Below, piece by piece: positions 16,833 to 24,874 of a DNA stretch of 38,465 bases. The notes beneath the pieces are model-generated. The model saw only the letters and a list, made by a program, of their open reading frames with translations, did not search any database and had not been told where the DNA came from. This DNA is from JBMOLL01 sp049325415 (lineage in GTDB: Bacteria; Bacteroidota; Bacteroidia; Bacteroidales; GCA-2748055): NCBI GenBank assembly GCA_049325415.1, contig JBMOLL010000118.1:1-38465 (forward strand), in the 5' to 3' direction. Each line of letters begins with the position of its first letter. The stretch's first letter is position 1. The position numbers were made by a program, and so were the translations under genes.

Positions 16833-17399
16833 TTACCATTTTGAAGGAGTGCTCATCCAGGCTTCCATTTCAACTTCTTCTTCCTGAACTGAGGTCCAGT
16901 CTTCACTCATCCAGCTTTCCATGCTGATTTTTTCATCTTCAACGGAGGTCCAGTCTTCTTTCATCCAACCTTCCATCACGATGTTTTCATCTTCCACGGC
17001 GGTCCAGTCTTCTTTCATCCAGCCTTCCACACCTGTTTCCTCTTCATAAAGGATCTCAACTGCACTGCAGGATATGCTCCTGGAGACAAAGGGAGTGGCC
17101 ATCCAGCCTTCCATCTCAACTGCCTCTTCGCGAACGGTGATCCGGGGATGTATCCGGTCGGCGGCCCAGGTCCTGAGATCCGTCATCCAGGATTCGATCC
17201 CGGTTTCGCCTTCGTTATAGGCAACGGTCCTGAAGTCGACCTGATTAGCGGAGTGTTTAGCCTGCATGTTGCTTCTGAACTGGTTCCATTTCTGAGCCAG
17301 GAGGGAATCCTGTGCCGAAAGGGTGGTGGAAACGGTCATAACCATGATAAGAATGGTGATGATCCGGTTTGCTTTCCTGTTTACGTTTTTAGTTTTCAT
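16833..17399 (-). CDS. Secreted small protein with tandem WM repeats
   Basis: 188 residues with a signal peptide (RIITILIMVMTVSTTLSAQ, likely cut after residue 30). The mature part carries six short units of the form (M/V/I)E(G/S/A)WM, with the Trp-Met pairs at 71, 99, 127, 145, 163 and 181, a spacing of 28, 28, 18, 18 and 18 residues. The last units follow a pattern WM(K/S)EDWT(A/S)V then an acidic stretch, and are near-identical at DNA level (54-bp period, about 16850-17030). The protein is acidic and Trp-rich, with a single internal Cys in the mature part (C111). I do not recognise a named family or function; a periplasmic or surface role is inferred from the signal peptide only. It is convergent with the helicase, eight bases away. 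Confidence 0.7.
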   Translation of the reverse strand: MKTKNVNRKANRIITILIMVMTVSTTLSAQDSLLAQKWNQFRSNMQAKHSANQVDFRTVAYNEGETGIESWMTDLRTWAADRIHPRITVREEAVEMEGWMATPFVSRSISCSAVEILYEEETGVEGWMKEDWTAVEDENIVMEGWMKEDWTSVEDEKISMESWMSEDWTSVQEEEVEMEAWMSTPSKW

Positions 17400-17681
17400 C
17401 GCTTCTGTATTTTAATTTTTTTGTTTGCATGATTATGCCAACAGTTTATCATATACCGTGCCAAAAATCATAAAATACAGAAAAACAATAGATTAACACA
17501 GATTAACCCTTATCGCTAAAGGGATGTATTGTGAACGGTATCGAAACGGAGGTGTACGGAAACGAACAATTACGGATGCGCAGGTCTTTTATTGATTAAT
17601 GGCCTTTTTGGGCCAAAGCGTTGAAAATGAATAGGGAAAATAGTTTGTCTGAAAAAAGAAAAAGTTGTTTACTTGATCTCT
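17400..17681. other. AT-rich gap upstream of the WM-repeat gene
   Basis: About 280 bases with no gene. Base composition shifts to AT-rich here and stays so to about 18510. A short tandem of AGATTAAC (about 17491-17508) and no TAnnTTTG box were seen. Poly-T tracts lie immediately in front of the WM-repeat start. Confidence 0.4.
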
Positions 17682-18371
17682 TCATATTTTATTGTAAATC
17701 TTAAGAAATAAAGTTTTAACTTCTAGAAAAACTTGACTAGTGAAAGTTAGGATCTCTATTTCCTTGCCAGCAAACTTTACCTTGTTATTAATTGTAACTT
17801 CCATTTTGATTTGACCTTCTGTTTTTTCTATAATATTACCATCCTGTATTCTTATCCTACCAGTATCAAAGCCATTTATGTAATTGTTCTCTATAATAGC
17901 TTCAGTTGCACTCTGCACTTTTATAATATCGCTAATTTCAATACTAACTGATTTCTGTTTATTTGTTTTGTTTAAGCCGATGTGTTTTGCACTATTGGTC
18001 AATTCGCATAATTCGACTAGCCAATTATTTTTGGAAATAAACGGTTGAATCTTTTCTATCTCATTAAATAAATCAGGTCTTTTTTCTTGAAGTTTTGGAA
18101 GGTTCCTTTTGATGCTGATTTTAAAGTGATTCTGTCTTCTACCGTAGGGGAAAAAGATATTTCTATTCCTATCCCCTGTTAATGTAGCCAGATCAATAGC
18201 AATGTAATCAAGTACACTTCTTAAGTTCTCAAGGATGTTTTTAAGTAGGACTACATTTACACATTCATCATTAATTGATTTTGCTAATTCCTTATTTTGT
18301 CCTTCAGTATATGCCAACAATAATTCAATATCGTCATAATTATTAGGTATACTGTTGTGTTGTGTATTCAT
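17682..18371 (-). CDS. Uncharacterised protein with LRSxLDxxA helical motif, AT-rich island
   Basis: 229 residues, no signal peptide or membrane segment. The order of motifs, LRSVLDYIAIDL (50-61), FFPYGRRQNHF (73-83), IQPF (108-111) and LTNSAKHIGL (124-133), fits a widespread family of uncharacterised cytoplasmic proteins with an LRSALDHLA-type helix followed by an FP segment and an N-x-x-KH segment. I know no established function for it; a HEPN-like helical fold is only a guess. The gene is visibly richer in A and T than its neighbours, with AAT/ATA/TTA codons, and stands alone with about 135 AT-rich bases on its upstream side. These are signs of recent transfer. It could belong to a defence or stress function, but nothing adjacent supports this. 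Confidence 0.7.
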   Translation of the reverse strand: MNTQHNSIPNNYDDIELLLAYTEGQNKELAKSINDECVNVVLLKNILENLRSVLDYIAIDLATLTGDRNRNIFFPYGRRQNHFKISIKRNLPKLQEKRPDLFNEIEKIQPFISKNNWLVELCELTNSAKHIGLNKTNKQKSVSIEISDIIKVQSATEAIIENNYINGFDTGRIRIQDGNIIEKTEGQIKMEVTINNKVKFAGKEIEILTFTSQVFLEVKTLFLKIYNKI

Positions 18372-18507
18372 AATTTGTATTTGTACTATTATTCTTCAGT
18401 TTGAAGTACCTATTAGCGCCTTAATATATACAACTCAATTAATCTTTAATTATAAAATAAAATTTAGATTAATAATTCATTAAGTTGCTAATAAAGAAAT
18501 ATTTGTT

Positions 18508-19173
18508 TTAATTCAAGTAGTAAATAAGTCCGCCGTTCCCCATCACAAAGAAATTTACAAACCCTTTGATCGAGTAGCGGTCGCTTCCTTTGGCTTTCAG
18601 GTCCGTTCCGATGTATAGCTCCGGCAGGAGCCGGAAATCCAGCTTGAGCCTGTCCGTAAGATTGACCATGACGCCGGGTCCGAAGCCGAAATTCAGACCG
18701 GAATAGGTGGCCGGTACATAGTCAGTAAAGCCGGGGACTACAAAACTATAGGCAATTTTTTCAAAACGTGAGAAGACAACAGAAAGATCAAAGTCGTAAT
18801 AGATCTCTGCTTTTTTGCCATAGGTGGAGTAAATGAAGCCTTTGCCGCCGAGATAGCGGATCACATGGTGCACCGAGCGGCCGGCTGCTCCGCTTTCTTC
18901 GGTGATATAGTCCTGGACGGTAAACGAGTACCCAAAATCGATGATCAGGGGGTCGAGCCGGATGCCATAGGAGATCCCGGCGCCGAAACCCGGGCCGGCT
19001 TTCGGACAAAGGATGAGTTCGGTATCGGTTATAAAATACGACTGACCGTTCATGGTTCCGCGGATCAGGATGGCATCGGTGTTAATGCCGATGAAGGAAT
19101 GTAGTTTACCGTCCTGGGCTGACAGGGGCTGCAGGATGAGCAGGAGCAGGAGTGCCGGGGTGGTGAATTTCAT
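18508..19173 (-). CDS. Outer membrane beta-barrel protein
   Basis: 221 residues with a signal peptide (MKFTTPALLLLLILQPLSAQ). The mature part has alternating hydrophobic/aromatic strands with turns (FGAGISYGIRLDPLIIDFGY, GLNFGFGPGVMVNLTDRLKL) and ends in an aromatic-rich strand, GGLIYYLN. This is the pattern of small 8-10 strand barrels common in Bacteroidota. No specific function is visible. It is divergent from the GIN-domain lipoprotein, and its own -7 box lies about 75-90 bases upstream at 19256-19263. Confidence 0.75.
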   Translation of the reverse strand: MKFTTPALLLLLILQPLSAQDGKLHSFIGINTDAILIRGTMNGQSYFITDTELILCPKAGPGFGAGISYGIRLDPLIIDFGYSFTVQDYITEESGAAGRSVHHVIRYLGGKGFIYSTYGKKAEIYYDFDLSVVFSRFEKIAYSFVVPGFTDYVPATYSGLNFGFGPGVMVNLTDRLKLDFRLLPELYIGTDLKAKGSDRYSIKGFVNFFVMGNGGLIYYLN

Positions 19174-19255
19174 AGTCCGGGTTTCAGGGGTGAAATTTTT
19201 TTTCAGAATTCCGGTGACATATGCATCTTTTATTAAAAGGGCTTGTCTTTAGGAT

Positions 19256-19263
19256 CAAAATTA
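19256..19263 (-). promoter_or_regulatory. Bacteroidota -7 box for the barrel gene
   Basis: The minus strand reads TAATTTTG (TAnnTTTG). It would produce a leader of about 75 bases before the barrel start at 19173. No clear -33 element was fixed. Confidence 0.35.
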
Positions 19264-19346
19264 GTGAATAAATATTAATAAGCAAATGGGCCGGGATTGC
19301 GAAAATGCTTACCGGACAGATAATTGAACCTTAAATTTTGTGTAAC

Positions 19347-20243
19347 ATGAAACGTATTGCAGCCTTTACCATAGTAGCCCTTACCATCGGACTTACTTCC
19401 TGTTTTTATTTCGGAACCTGTTTCGAAGGGGAGGGCATGATCATGACCGAAACCCGCTCCGTCCAGGATTTCACTTCGGTGAACAACACCGGCTTTTTCG
19501 AGGTATATGTTACCCAGGCCGACAGTTTCTCCGTCAGGGTTTCAGCCCAGGAAAACCTCCTCGGCCTGGTGGAAACCACGGTAAGCGGGAACACCCTGAT
19601 CGTCAAAACCAAGGACAACACCTGCATCCGCACCAGCCTGCCGGTGACCGTTGAGGTGAGCATGCCCCAGATCGAACAGCTGACGCTGTCGGGTTCGGGA
19701 TCACTTTCCACAGAATATGCCGAAGGTGAAAGCCTGGAGATCAGCCTTTCGGGCTCGGGCCGGATGTATGTGGATACCCTGATCACTCCTGAACTGCTCA
19801 TCGTTCATTCTGCCTCCGGTAAGATTTACAACGACCTCGTTGTTTCCGATGAAGCCACCTTTTATCTCTCCGGTTCGGGAACGATCGATGCCGGCCGGAT
19901 CGACGGGGAGAACTTTGCCGTCAACCACAGCGCTTCCGGTTCGGTGCTTATCGGCGAACTTACCGCAGTTAAGGTGAACTGTAACCTCACCGGCTCAGGA
20001 AGGATCGAAGTCGCCGGAGCGGCCGATGAGGGCCATTACGTGAACAGTGCATCAGGGAAGATCGATGCGCTTGACCTGGAGGTGAAAGATTGTACGGCCA
20101 CCGCTTCGGGCTCGGGAAGCATCCTTCTTTTTGCCACCGATTTTCTGGAAGCCAATGTCCTGGGAAGCGGAAGCATTTTGTATACGGGAGATCCTGAAAT
20201 TACCTACTACCGCGCCGGAACCGGTGAGTTGAGAAGATACTGA
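19347..20243 (+). CDS. GIN-domain (DUF2807) lipoprotein
   Basis: 298 residues from ATG 19347, chosen because it gives a clean lipoprotein signal (MKRIAAFTIVALTIGLTSC, lipidated C19); an ATG three codons upstream is the alternative. The mature part has the DUF2807 pattern of a right-handed parallel beta-helix: RSVQDFTSVNNTGFFEVYVT at the N-terminus, then rungs with recurrent SGSG and SASGK (LSGSGSLS, LSGSGRMY, LSGSGTID, LTGSGRIE). Such proteins are often called putative auto-transporter adhesin head-like, but the role is not established. It is probably anchored in the outer membrane. A hairpin terminator follows at 20271-20304. Confidence 0.85.
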   Translation: MKRIAAFTIVALTIGLTSCFYFGTCFEGEGMIMTETRSVQDFTSVNNTGFFEVYVTQADSFSVRVSAQENLLGLVETTVSGNTLIVKTKDNTCIRTSLPVTVEVSMPQIEQLTLSGSGSLSTEYAEGESLEISLSGSGRMYVDTLITPELLIVHSASGKIYNDLVVSDEATFYLSGSGTIDAGRIDGENFAVNHSASGSVLIGELTAVKVNCNLTGSGRIEVAGAADEGHYVNSASGKIDALDLEVKDCTATASGSGSILLFATDFLEANVLGSGSILYTGDPEITYYRAGTGELRRY

Positions 20244-20270
20244 GGCACTGATTACGGTTTTATTCAGTGG

Positions 20271-20304
20271 AAGCCCCTGCTGCATTCGTGGTGCACAGGG
20301 GCTT
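20271..20304. terminator. Bidirectional hairpin terminator
   Basis: Arms AAGCCCCTG (20271-20279) and CAGGGGCTT (20296-20304), extended by TGCA/TGCA across one bulge. It lies between the convergent GIN lipoprotein and rsmI genes and overlaps the rsmI stop codon (20303-20305). The plus side is followed by ATTTCATGTCTTTTCC. Confidence 0.6.
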
Positions 20305-20980
20305 ATTTCATGTCTTTTCCTGCGACAACAATCACCAGTTCGCCCTTTACCGTCTTTGAGCCGAAGTATGCCGCCAGTTCCTGCAAGGTCCCGCGAACAT
20401 TCTCTTCATGTAGCTTGGTGAGTTCCTTGGATACCGAAGCTTTTCGGTCGCTTCCAAAATACTCTGCCATCTGCTCCAGGCTTTTTACCAGCCGGAAGGG
20501 CGACTCATAAAAGATCATTGTCCGTTCTTCACCGGCCAGTTCCTCCAGTTTTTTATGCCTGCCTTTTTTTTGCGGGAGGAAACCTTCAAAACAAAAACGT
20601 TCGCAGGGCAGTCCGCTGTTTACCAGGGCAGGAACGAAGGCCGTGGGACCCGGAAGGGTTTCCACCTCAATCCCGGCTCTGAGCGCTTCCCTCACCAGCA
20701 GGAAACCCGGATCGGAGATCCCCGGCGTGCCTGCATCCGAAACCAGCGCAATCACCGTCCCGCCCAGCAGAAGCTGTACGATCTGGTCGACGCTTTTATG
20801 CTCGTTGAATTTATGATGGGACCTCACCTGTTTGCTGATCCCGTAATGATTCAGCAGGAAGCCCGTGGTACGTGTATCTTCCGCCAGGATCAGGCCGGCT
20901 TCCCCGAGGACCCTCAGCGCCCGCTGCGTGATATCCTCCAGGTTTCCGATCGGGGTGGGGACCAGGTACAGCTTAGACAT
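20303..20980 (-). CDS. rsmI: 16S rRNA (cytidine1402-2'-O)-methyltransferase
   Basis: 225 residues. The N-terminus YLVPTPIGNLEDITQRALRV and the stretch ILAEDTRTTGFLLNHYGI are the RsmI signature; VSDAGTPGISDPG forms the S-adenosylmethionine site, and FEGFLPQKKGRHKKLEELA and MIFYESPFRLVKSL follow. The enzyme methylates the ribose of C1402 in 16S rRNA at the decoding centre. It is slightly short at the C-terminus compared with gammaproteobacterial forms (about 280 residues), as is common in Bacteroidota. Its start overlaps the stop of the Pro/Gln-rich protein gene by eight bases, so the two are co-expressed. Confidence 0.95.
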   Translation of the reverse strand: MSKLYLVPTPIGNLEDITQRALRVLGEAGLILAEDTRTTGFLLNHYGISKQVRSHHKFNEHKSVDQIVQLLLGGTVIALVSDAGTPGISDPGFLLVREALRAGIEVETLPGPTAFVPALVNSGLPCERFCFEGFLPQKKGRHKKLEELAGEERTMIFYESPFRLVKSLEQMAEYFGSDRKASVSKELTKLHEENVRGTLQELAAYFGSKTVKGELVIVVAGKDMK

Positions 20981-21743
20981 TGCCTCCGCGGATATATTTT
21001 CTTCTAAGCAGGTTGACCAGGATCAGCGTTCCCTCGTGTTCCATCTGCTCACCGAGTACATCTTCAAGGTGATGGAATGCCTCATTGAAATCGGCCGAAC
21101 GCTCCAGTTTGTCAATCAGGTTGTTATAATGAGCCGAGTCACCGCCGAACAGCTCCTTGATCATCAGGAAACGGTCGTTGATCCCGATATTCCGGGCGAT
21201 ACTTTCAATCGGCTGACCGGTGGCCCTGGTTGTCAGCCCCGACTGCTTCATCTGGCTGACCATGTTATCGTTGATGCTGGCCTGCCCCTGGAATTTCTCT
21301 GCCAGGATCTCTTTGGGTTTATCAGGCGACGATTGAGGCTCAGATTGAGGATGAGGCTGAGATTGAGGATGAGGTTGAGACTGAGGTTGAGGTTGAGGTT
21401 GAGGTTGAGGGGGCACAGGCTGAGGTTGAGGCTGAGGCTGAGTCTGAGGTAGAGGAACAGGTTGAGGTTGAGGCTGAGTCTGAGGTTGAGGTTGAGGTTG
21501 AGGTTGAGGTGGTGCGGGAGCGGGAGGAGGTGCGGCTTGCTGGACCGTGGGAGCAAGCTCGGGCATGCTCTGCATCTGATCGTTCCTGATCATCAGAAGG
21601 ATATCGTACAGGTTGCGTAACTTGGCCAGTGCGAGGTCGATTTCGATGAATGGCGGCTCCGGATAATTTTGCAGGTTTGCCACCAATTTTTCTATATCTT
21701 GTATATCTTTAGTCAATATTTCAATGGTGTGTCTGATCTCCAT
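20973..21743 (-). CDS. Uncharacterised protein with long Pro/Gln linker
   Basis: 256 residues in three parts. Residues 1-60 are helical and probably coiled coil (IEILTKDIQDIEKLVANLQ). Residues 70-140 are a low-complexity PQ/PHPQ linker encoded by a degenerate hexanucleotide repeat (21331-21540). Residues 145-256 form a conserved-looking helical domain with IGINDRFLMIKELFGGDS (186-203) and a C-terminal LVNLLRRKYIRGG. The C-terminal domain resembles a family of unnamed Bacteroidota cytoplasmic proteins; its function is unknown. No signal peptide is seen. It is co-transcribed with rsmI and divergent from tdk. Confidence 0.75.
   Translation of the reverse strand: MEIRHTIEILTKDIQDIEKLVANLQNYPEPPFIEIDLALAKLRNLYDILLMIRNDQMQSMPELAPTVQQAAPPPAPAPPQPQPQPQPQTQPQPQPVPLPQTQPQPQPQPVPPQPQPQPQPQSQPHPQSQPHPQSEPQSSPDKPKEILAEKFQGQASINDNMVSQMKQSGLTTRATGQPIESIARNIGINDRFLMIKELFGGDSAHYNNLIDKLERSADFNEAFHHLEDVLGEQMEHEGTLILVNLLRRKYIRGGNV
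21331..21540. repeat. Degenerate hexanucleotide repeat (TTGAGG)
   Basis: Many in-frame copies of TTGAGG and variants (CTGAGG, ATGAGG, CTGAGT) on the plus strand, encoding Pro-Gln on the minus strand. The longest pure runs are four to five units (about 21384-21408 and 21483-21509). Because the unit is six bases, slippage would change linker length without a frameshift. Confidence 0.85.
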
Positions 21744-21774
21744 AGCAGATTGGATTTTGTAAATAAATACCTTA

Positions 21775-21782
21775 CAAAAGTA
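21775..21782 (-). promoter_or_regulatory. Bacteroidota -7 box for the Pro/Gln protein and rsmI
   Basis: The minus strand reads TACTTTTG (TAnnTTTG), with a leader of about 25 bases to the start at 21743. Confidence 0.5.
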
Positions 21783-21787
21783 ACGAT

Positions 21788-21795
21788 TATCTTTA
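21788..21795 (+). promoter_or_regulatory. Near-consensus -7 box for tdk
   Basis: TATCTTTA matches TAnnTTTG in five of the six fixed positions, 16 bases before the tdk start. It lies five bases from the opposite-strand box at 21775-21782. Confidence 0.35.
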
Positions 21796-21810
21796 AGAAT
21801 TTCTTATCCG

Positions 21811-22401
21811 ATGTTTCTCGAAAACACCATAAACAGTTCTAAGCGTGGCGGATGGATTGAGGTGATCTGCGGTTCAATGTTTTCGGGGAAAACCGAGGAA
21901 CTGATCCGACGCCTGAAACGGGCCAGGATAGCCCGGCAGAAGGTGGAGATCTTCAAGCCCAGGATCGATGTCCGCTATTCCGAGGAGGAGGTGGTGTCGC
22001 ACGATGAAAACGCCATCCTGTCGAGTCCTGTAGACACTTCCAGGAACATTCTCCTTCTGGCCAATGAAGTGGATGTGGTGGGGATCGATGAGGCACAGTT
22101 TTTCGATGACGGTCTGGTTGAAGTATGTAATATTCTCGCAGAGAGAGGTATACGGGTGATTGTGGCAGGCCTGGATATGGATTTCCGGGGAAAGCCTTTC
22201 GGACCGATCCCCAAGCTCCTGGCCACTGCCGAATACGTGACCAAGGTCCATGCCATCTGTGTGCGCTGCGGAAACCTCGCGCATTATTCTCACCGGACCT
22301 CGGCTGAGGAGAAACTGGTGCTCCTGGGTGAAACGGATGTTTACGAACCGCTTTGCAGGGAGTGTTTCCGAGAAGCAAATTCAACCCGAAGCAGGAAATG
22401 A
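21811..22401 (+). CDS. tdk: Thymidine kinase, type II
   Basis: 196 residues. The P-loop is GSMFSGKTEELIRRLKRA, followed by FKPRIDVRYSEEEVVSHD and the Walker-B-like GIDEAQFFD. The C-terminal part carries zinc-binding cysteine pairs (CVRCGN and LCRECF) and the thymidine-binding lasso, AHYSHR. This is the tetrameric class II enzyme that phosphorylates thymidine in salvage. The start at 21811 gives a short N-terminal extension before WIEVICGSMF. It leads a plus-strand run with murF-alr (9 bases apart) and the glycosyltransferase fusion (1 base). Confidence 0.96.
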   Translation: MFLENTINSSKRGGWIEVICGSMFSGKTEELIRRLKRARIARQKVEIFKPRIDVRYSEEEVVSHDENAILSSPVDTSRNILLLANEVDVVGIDEAQFFDDGLVEVCNILAERGIRVIVAGLDMDFRGKPFGPIPKLLATAEYVTKVHAICVRCGNLAHYSHRTSAEEKLVLLGETDVYEPLCRECFREANSTRSRK

Positions 22402-22410
22402 CCCGGAATT

Positions 22411-24873
22411 ATGGCAGTTCATTACCATATCAAGGAAATTGCGGAAGCAGCCCATGCCCGGCTATACGGTAACTACGACCTGCCGGTAAGTTACCTTTCC
22501 ACCGACAGCCGGACGCTTCCCCCATCCCCCGAAACCCTTTTTATTGCCATAAACGGTCCGCGGCACGATGGCCACCAGTTTATCGCCGACCTTTACCAGC
22601 GCGGCGTTCGCTGTTTTCTGGTGAGTACCCTTCCCGAACTCAGCGCCTTTCCCGATGCGGCTTTCTGCCTGGTGGATGATCCTGTTGAAGCCCTTCAGGA
22701 CCTCGCAGCGTGGAACCGCTCGCAGTACCGGGGCGAGCTGATCGGGATCACCGGGAGCAACGGGAAGACCATTGTTAAGGAATGGCTGTTCCAGTGCCTT
22801 CGGCAGGAGCATCATATCGCCCGCAGCCCGAAAAGCTACAACAGTCAGATCGGTGTGCCGCTCTCGGCCTGGCTGATTGACGCCCAGACCGATCTGGCCA
22901 TTATCGAAGCAGGCATTTCTCTTCCCGGCGAGATGGCCAGGCTGGAAAAGATCATCAGGCCGGTTACCGGTATTTTCACAAACCTCGGCGCTGCTCATCA
23001 GGAACATTTTGTTTCGGCAACGGAGAAGATGCGGGAAAAGGTCCGGCTCTTCAGTGGCTGCCGGAGGGTGATCTACCGGAGCGACCGGCTGGTTGAAGGG
23101 AAACGCTACGGGGAGTTCATGAAGGACCTTGCAGCGGAAAAGATCAGCTGGGCCTTCGACGGGTCGGGCTACTACAGCTTCCGCCATTGCGGGAGCGAAG
23201 CCGGCAGTCAGACCGTTGAATGGAGCGGTCCGGGGCTTGGTTCTCCTGTCCGGATCCGGATCCCCTTCAGCGATGAGGCCGCCCTGGAGAATGCCTGTCA
23301 TGTGATGGTTTACCTGCTCCTGTCGGGAATGGATCCCGCCGTTATTGCTGAACGCGTCGCCGCCCTTGAGCCGGTGGCTATGCGGTTGGAGATCCTGCAG
23401 GGGGTCATGGGCAGTGTACTGGTCAACGATGTGTATAATGCCGATCTGGTGGGACTTACACAGGCACTGGATGTCCTGGCGACACAGCAGGCGGTGGGGG
23501 GCAGGATGGTGATCCTCTCCGATCTTCTGCAGACCGGAATAGATAAGGAGGAGCTGTATCGCGAGATTGCGCACCAGCTGAAAATGAGAAAGGTCGATCG
23601 CTTTGCCGGGGTAGGGCCCGACCTGCTCCGTTTCAGGGAGTTGTTTCCCGAGGGATCGCATTTTTATTCCGACACGCCTGACTTTCTGAAGCGCTTCCCG
23701 GTAAGTGAGGTGCGGGGCAGAGCCGTGCTGATCAAAGGCTCACGGCCTTTTGCATTTGAGCGGATCACCGGGGAATTGCAGAAAAAGAGCCATCAGACCG
23801 TCCTGGAGATCGACCTTAACGCGATGGCCGGCAACCTGAATTATTTCCGCTCGCTGCTCAGAAAGGATACCGGGATCATCGTGGTGGTAAAAGCCCTGTC
23901 GTACGGAACCGGGAGCGTTGAGATCGCTTCCCTGCTTCAGTACCATAAAGTGAGTTACCTTGCTGTGGCTTTTGTCGATGAGGGGGTTGCCCTGCGGGAG
24001 GCGGGGATCTACCTGCCGGTCATGGTTCTGAATCCCGATCCTTCGACCTATCAGGCCATGATGGATTACCGGCTGGAACCGGAGATCTACAGTTTCCGGG
24101 GGCTGGAGCAGATGGCAAACCTTTGCCGGTACCGGGGCGAAAACTCCTACCCGGTTCATATTAAAATGGATACAGGAATGCACCGTTTAGGTTTTGATCC
24201 CGGCGAAACGGACCGCATTGCTGAAGTGATCAATGGCTCGGGACTGAAGGTGAAGACGGTATTCTCGCATCTGGCTGCCAGTGAAGATCCGGTGCATGAT
24301 GCCTTTACGGCTGAGCAGATCAGGCGTTTTGAAGCTGCCTCCGAACAACTGCGCAGGAAACTGGGCTACAGTTTAAAAAGACATATTTTGAATTCGGCTG
24401 GTATTGAAAGATTCCCCGAAGCGCAGTTTGAGCTGGTAAGGCTGGGTATCGGATTGCACGGGATCAGCACGGTAAGCAGGCTGCAGCCGGTAAGTACCTA
24501 CCGAACAGTCGTTTCCCAGGTCCACGACCTGGAAGCCGGGGAGACGGTCGGCTATTCGCGGGCGGGGGTGATGAAGCGTAAAGGAACGGTGGCTATAATA
24601 CCGGTGGGTTATGCCGACGGGATCGACCGGAGGCTGGGGAACGGTAAAGGGGAAATGCTGGTTGCCGGGCAGCGGGCGAAGGTAATCGGGAACGTTTGCA
24701 TGGATATGACCCTCCTTGATGTGACAGGCCTGACAGTTCGTGAAGGCGATGAAGTAGAGATCTTCGGAAAAAGCCTGCCTGTAACGGAGGTCGCTGAAAA
24801 GCTTTCGACCATTCCCTACGAAGTTCTCACCAGCATCCCCGAACGTGTGAAACGGATCTATATTCAGGAATAG
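22411..24873 (+). CDS. murF-alr: MurF-alanine racemase bifunctional protein
   Basis: 820 residues. Residues 1 to about 455 are a MurF ligase, with the ATP loop GITGSNGKT (112-120), IIEAGISLPGEM and TNLGAAHQEHF, and the substrate-loop region VNDVYNADLVGLTQALDVL (338-356). Residues about 463-820 are a PLP-dependent alanine racemase: EIDLNAMAGNLNYF, PLP lysine K494 in VVKALSYGTGS, KMDTGMHRLGF, the second catalytic Tyr Y715 in VGYSRAG, and NVCMDMTLLDV. The fusion is typical of Bacteroidota and joins D-alanine production to attachment of D-Ala-D-Ala onto UDP-MurNAc-tripeptide. The D-Ala ligase (ddl) is not in the window. The NDxYN loop has V where S is usual. Confidence 0.96.
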   Translation: MAVHYHIKEIAEAAHARLYGNYDLPVSYLSTDSRTLPPSPETLFIAINGPRHDGHQFIADLYQRGVRCFLVSTLPELSAFPDAAFCLVDDPVEALQDLAAWNRSQYRGELIGITGSNGKTIVKEWLFQCLRQEHHIARSPKSYNSQIGVPLSAWLIDAQTDLAIIEAGISLPGEMARLEKIIRPVTGIFTNLGAAHQEHFVSATEKMREKVRLFSGCRRVIYRSDRLVEGKRYGEFMKDLAAEKISWAFDGSGYYSFRHCGSEAGSQTVEWSGPGLGSPVRIRIPFSDEAALENACHVMVYLLLSGMDPAVIAERVAALEPVAMRLEILQGVMGSVLVNDVYNADLVGLTQALDVLATQQAVGGRMVILSDLLQTGIDKEELYREIAHQLKMRKVDRFAGVGPDLLRFRELFPEGSHFYSDTPDFLKRFPVSEVRGRAVLIKGSRPFAFERITGELQKKSHQTVLEIDLNAMAGNLNYFRSLLRKDTGIIVVVKALSYGTGSVEIASLLQYHKVSYLAVAFVDEGVALREAGIYLPVMVLNPDPSTYQAMMDYRLEPEIYSFRGLEQMANLCRYRGENSYPVHIKMDTGMHRLGFDPGETDRIAEVINGSGLKVKTVFSHLAASEDPVHDAFTAEQIRRFEAASEQLRRKLGYSLKRHILNSAGIERFPEAQFELVRLGIGLHGISTVSRLQPVSTYRTVVSQVHDLEAGETVGYSRAGVMKRKGTVAIIPVGYADGIDRRLGNGKGEMLVAGQRAKVIGNVCMDMTLLDVTGLTVREGDEVEIFGKSLPVTEVAEKLSTIPYEVLTSIPERVKRIYIQE

Positions 24874-24874
24874 C

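Noticed and set aside
17444..17464. Sigma-54-like promoter upstream of the WM-repeat gene
   Set aside because: TTGGCACG is present on the minus strand, but the -12 element shows GA where GC is required, so only the -24 half matches.
22462..23661. 399-residue minus-strand frame inside murF-alr
   Set aside because: Composition is that of an antisense shadow of a well-recognised gene and no motif is recognisable; the same applies to the frames at 24373-25083 (minus), 28312-29220 (plus), 11854-12678 (minus) and 1119-1697 (plus).
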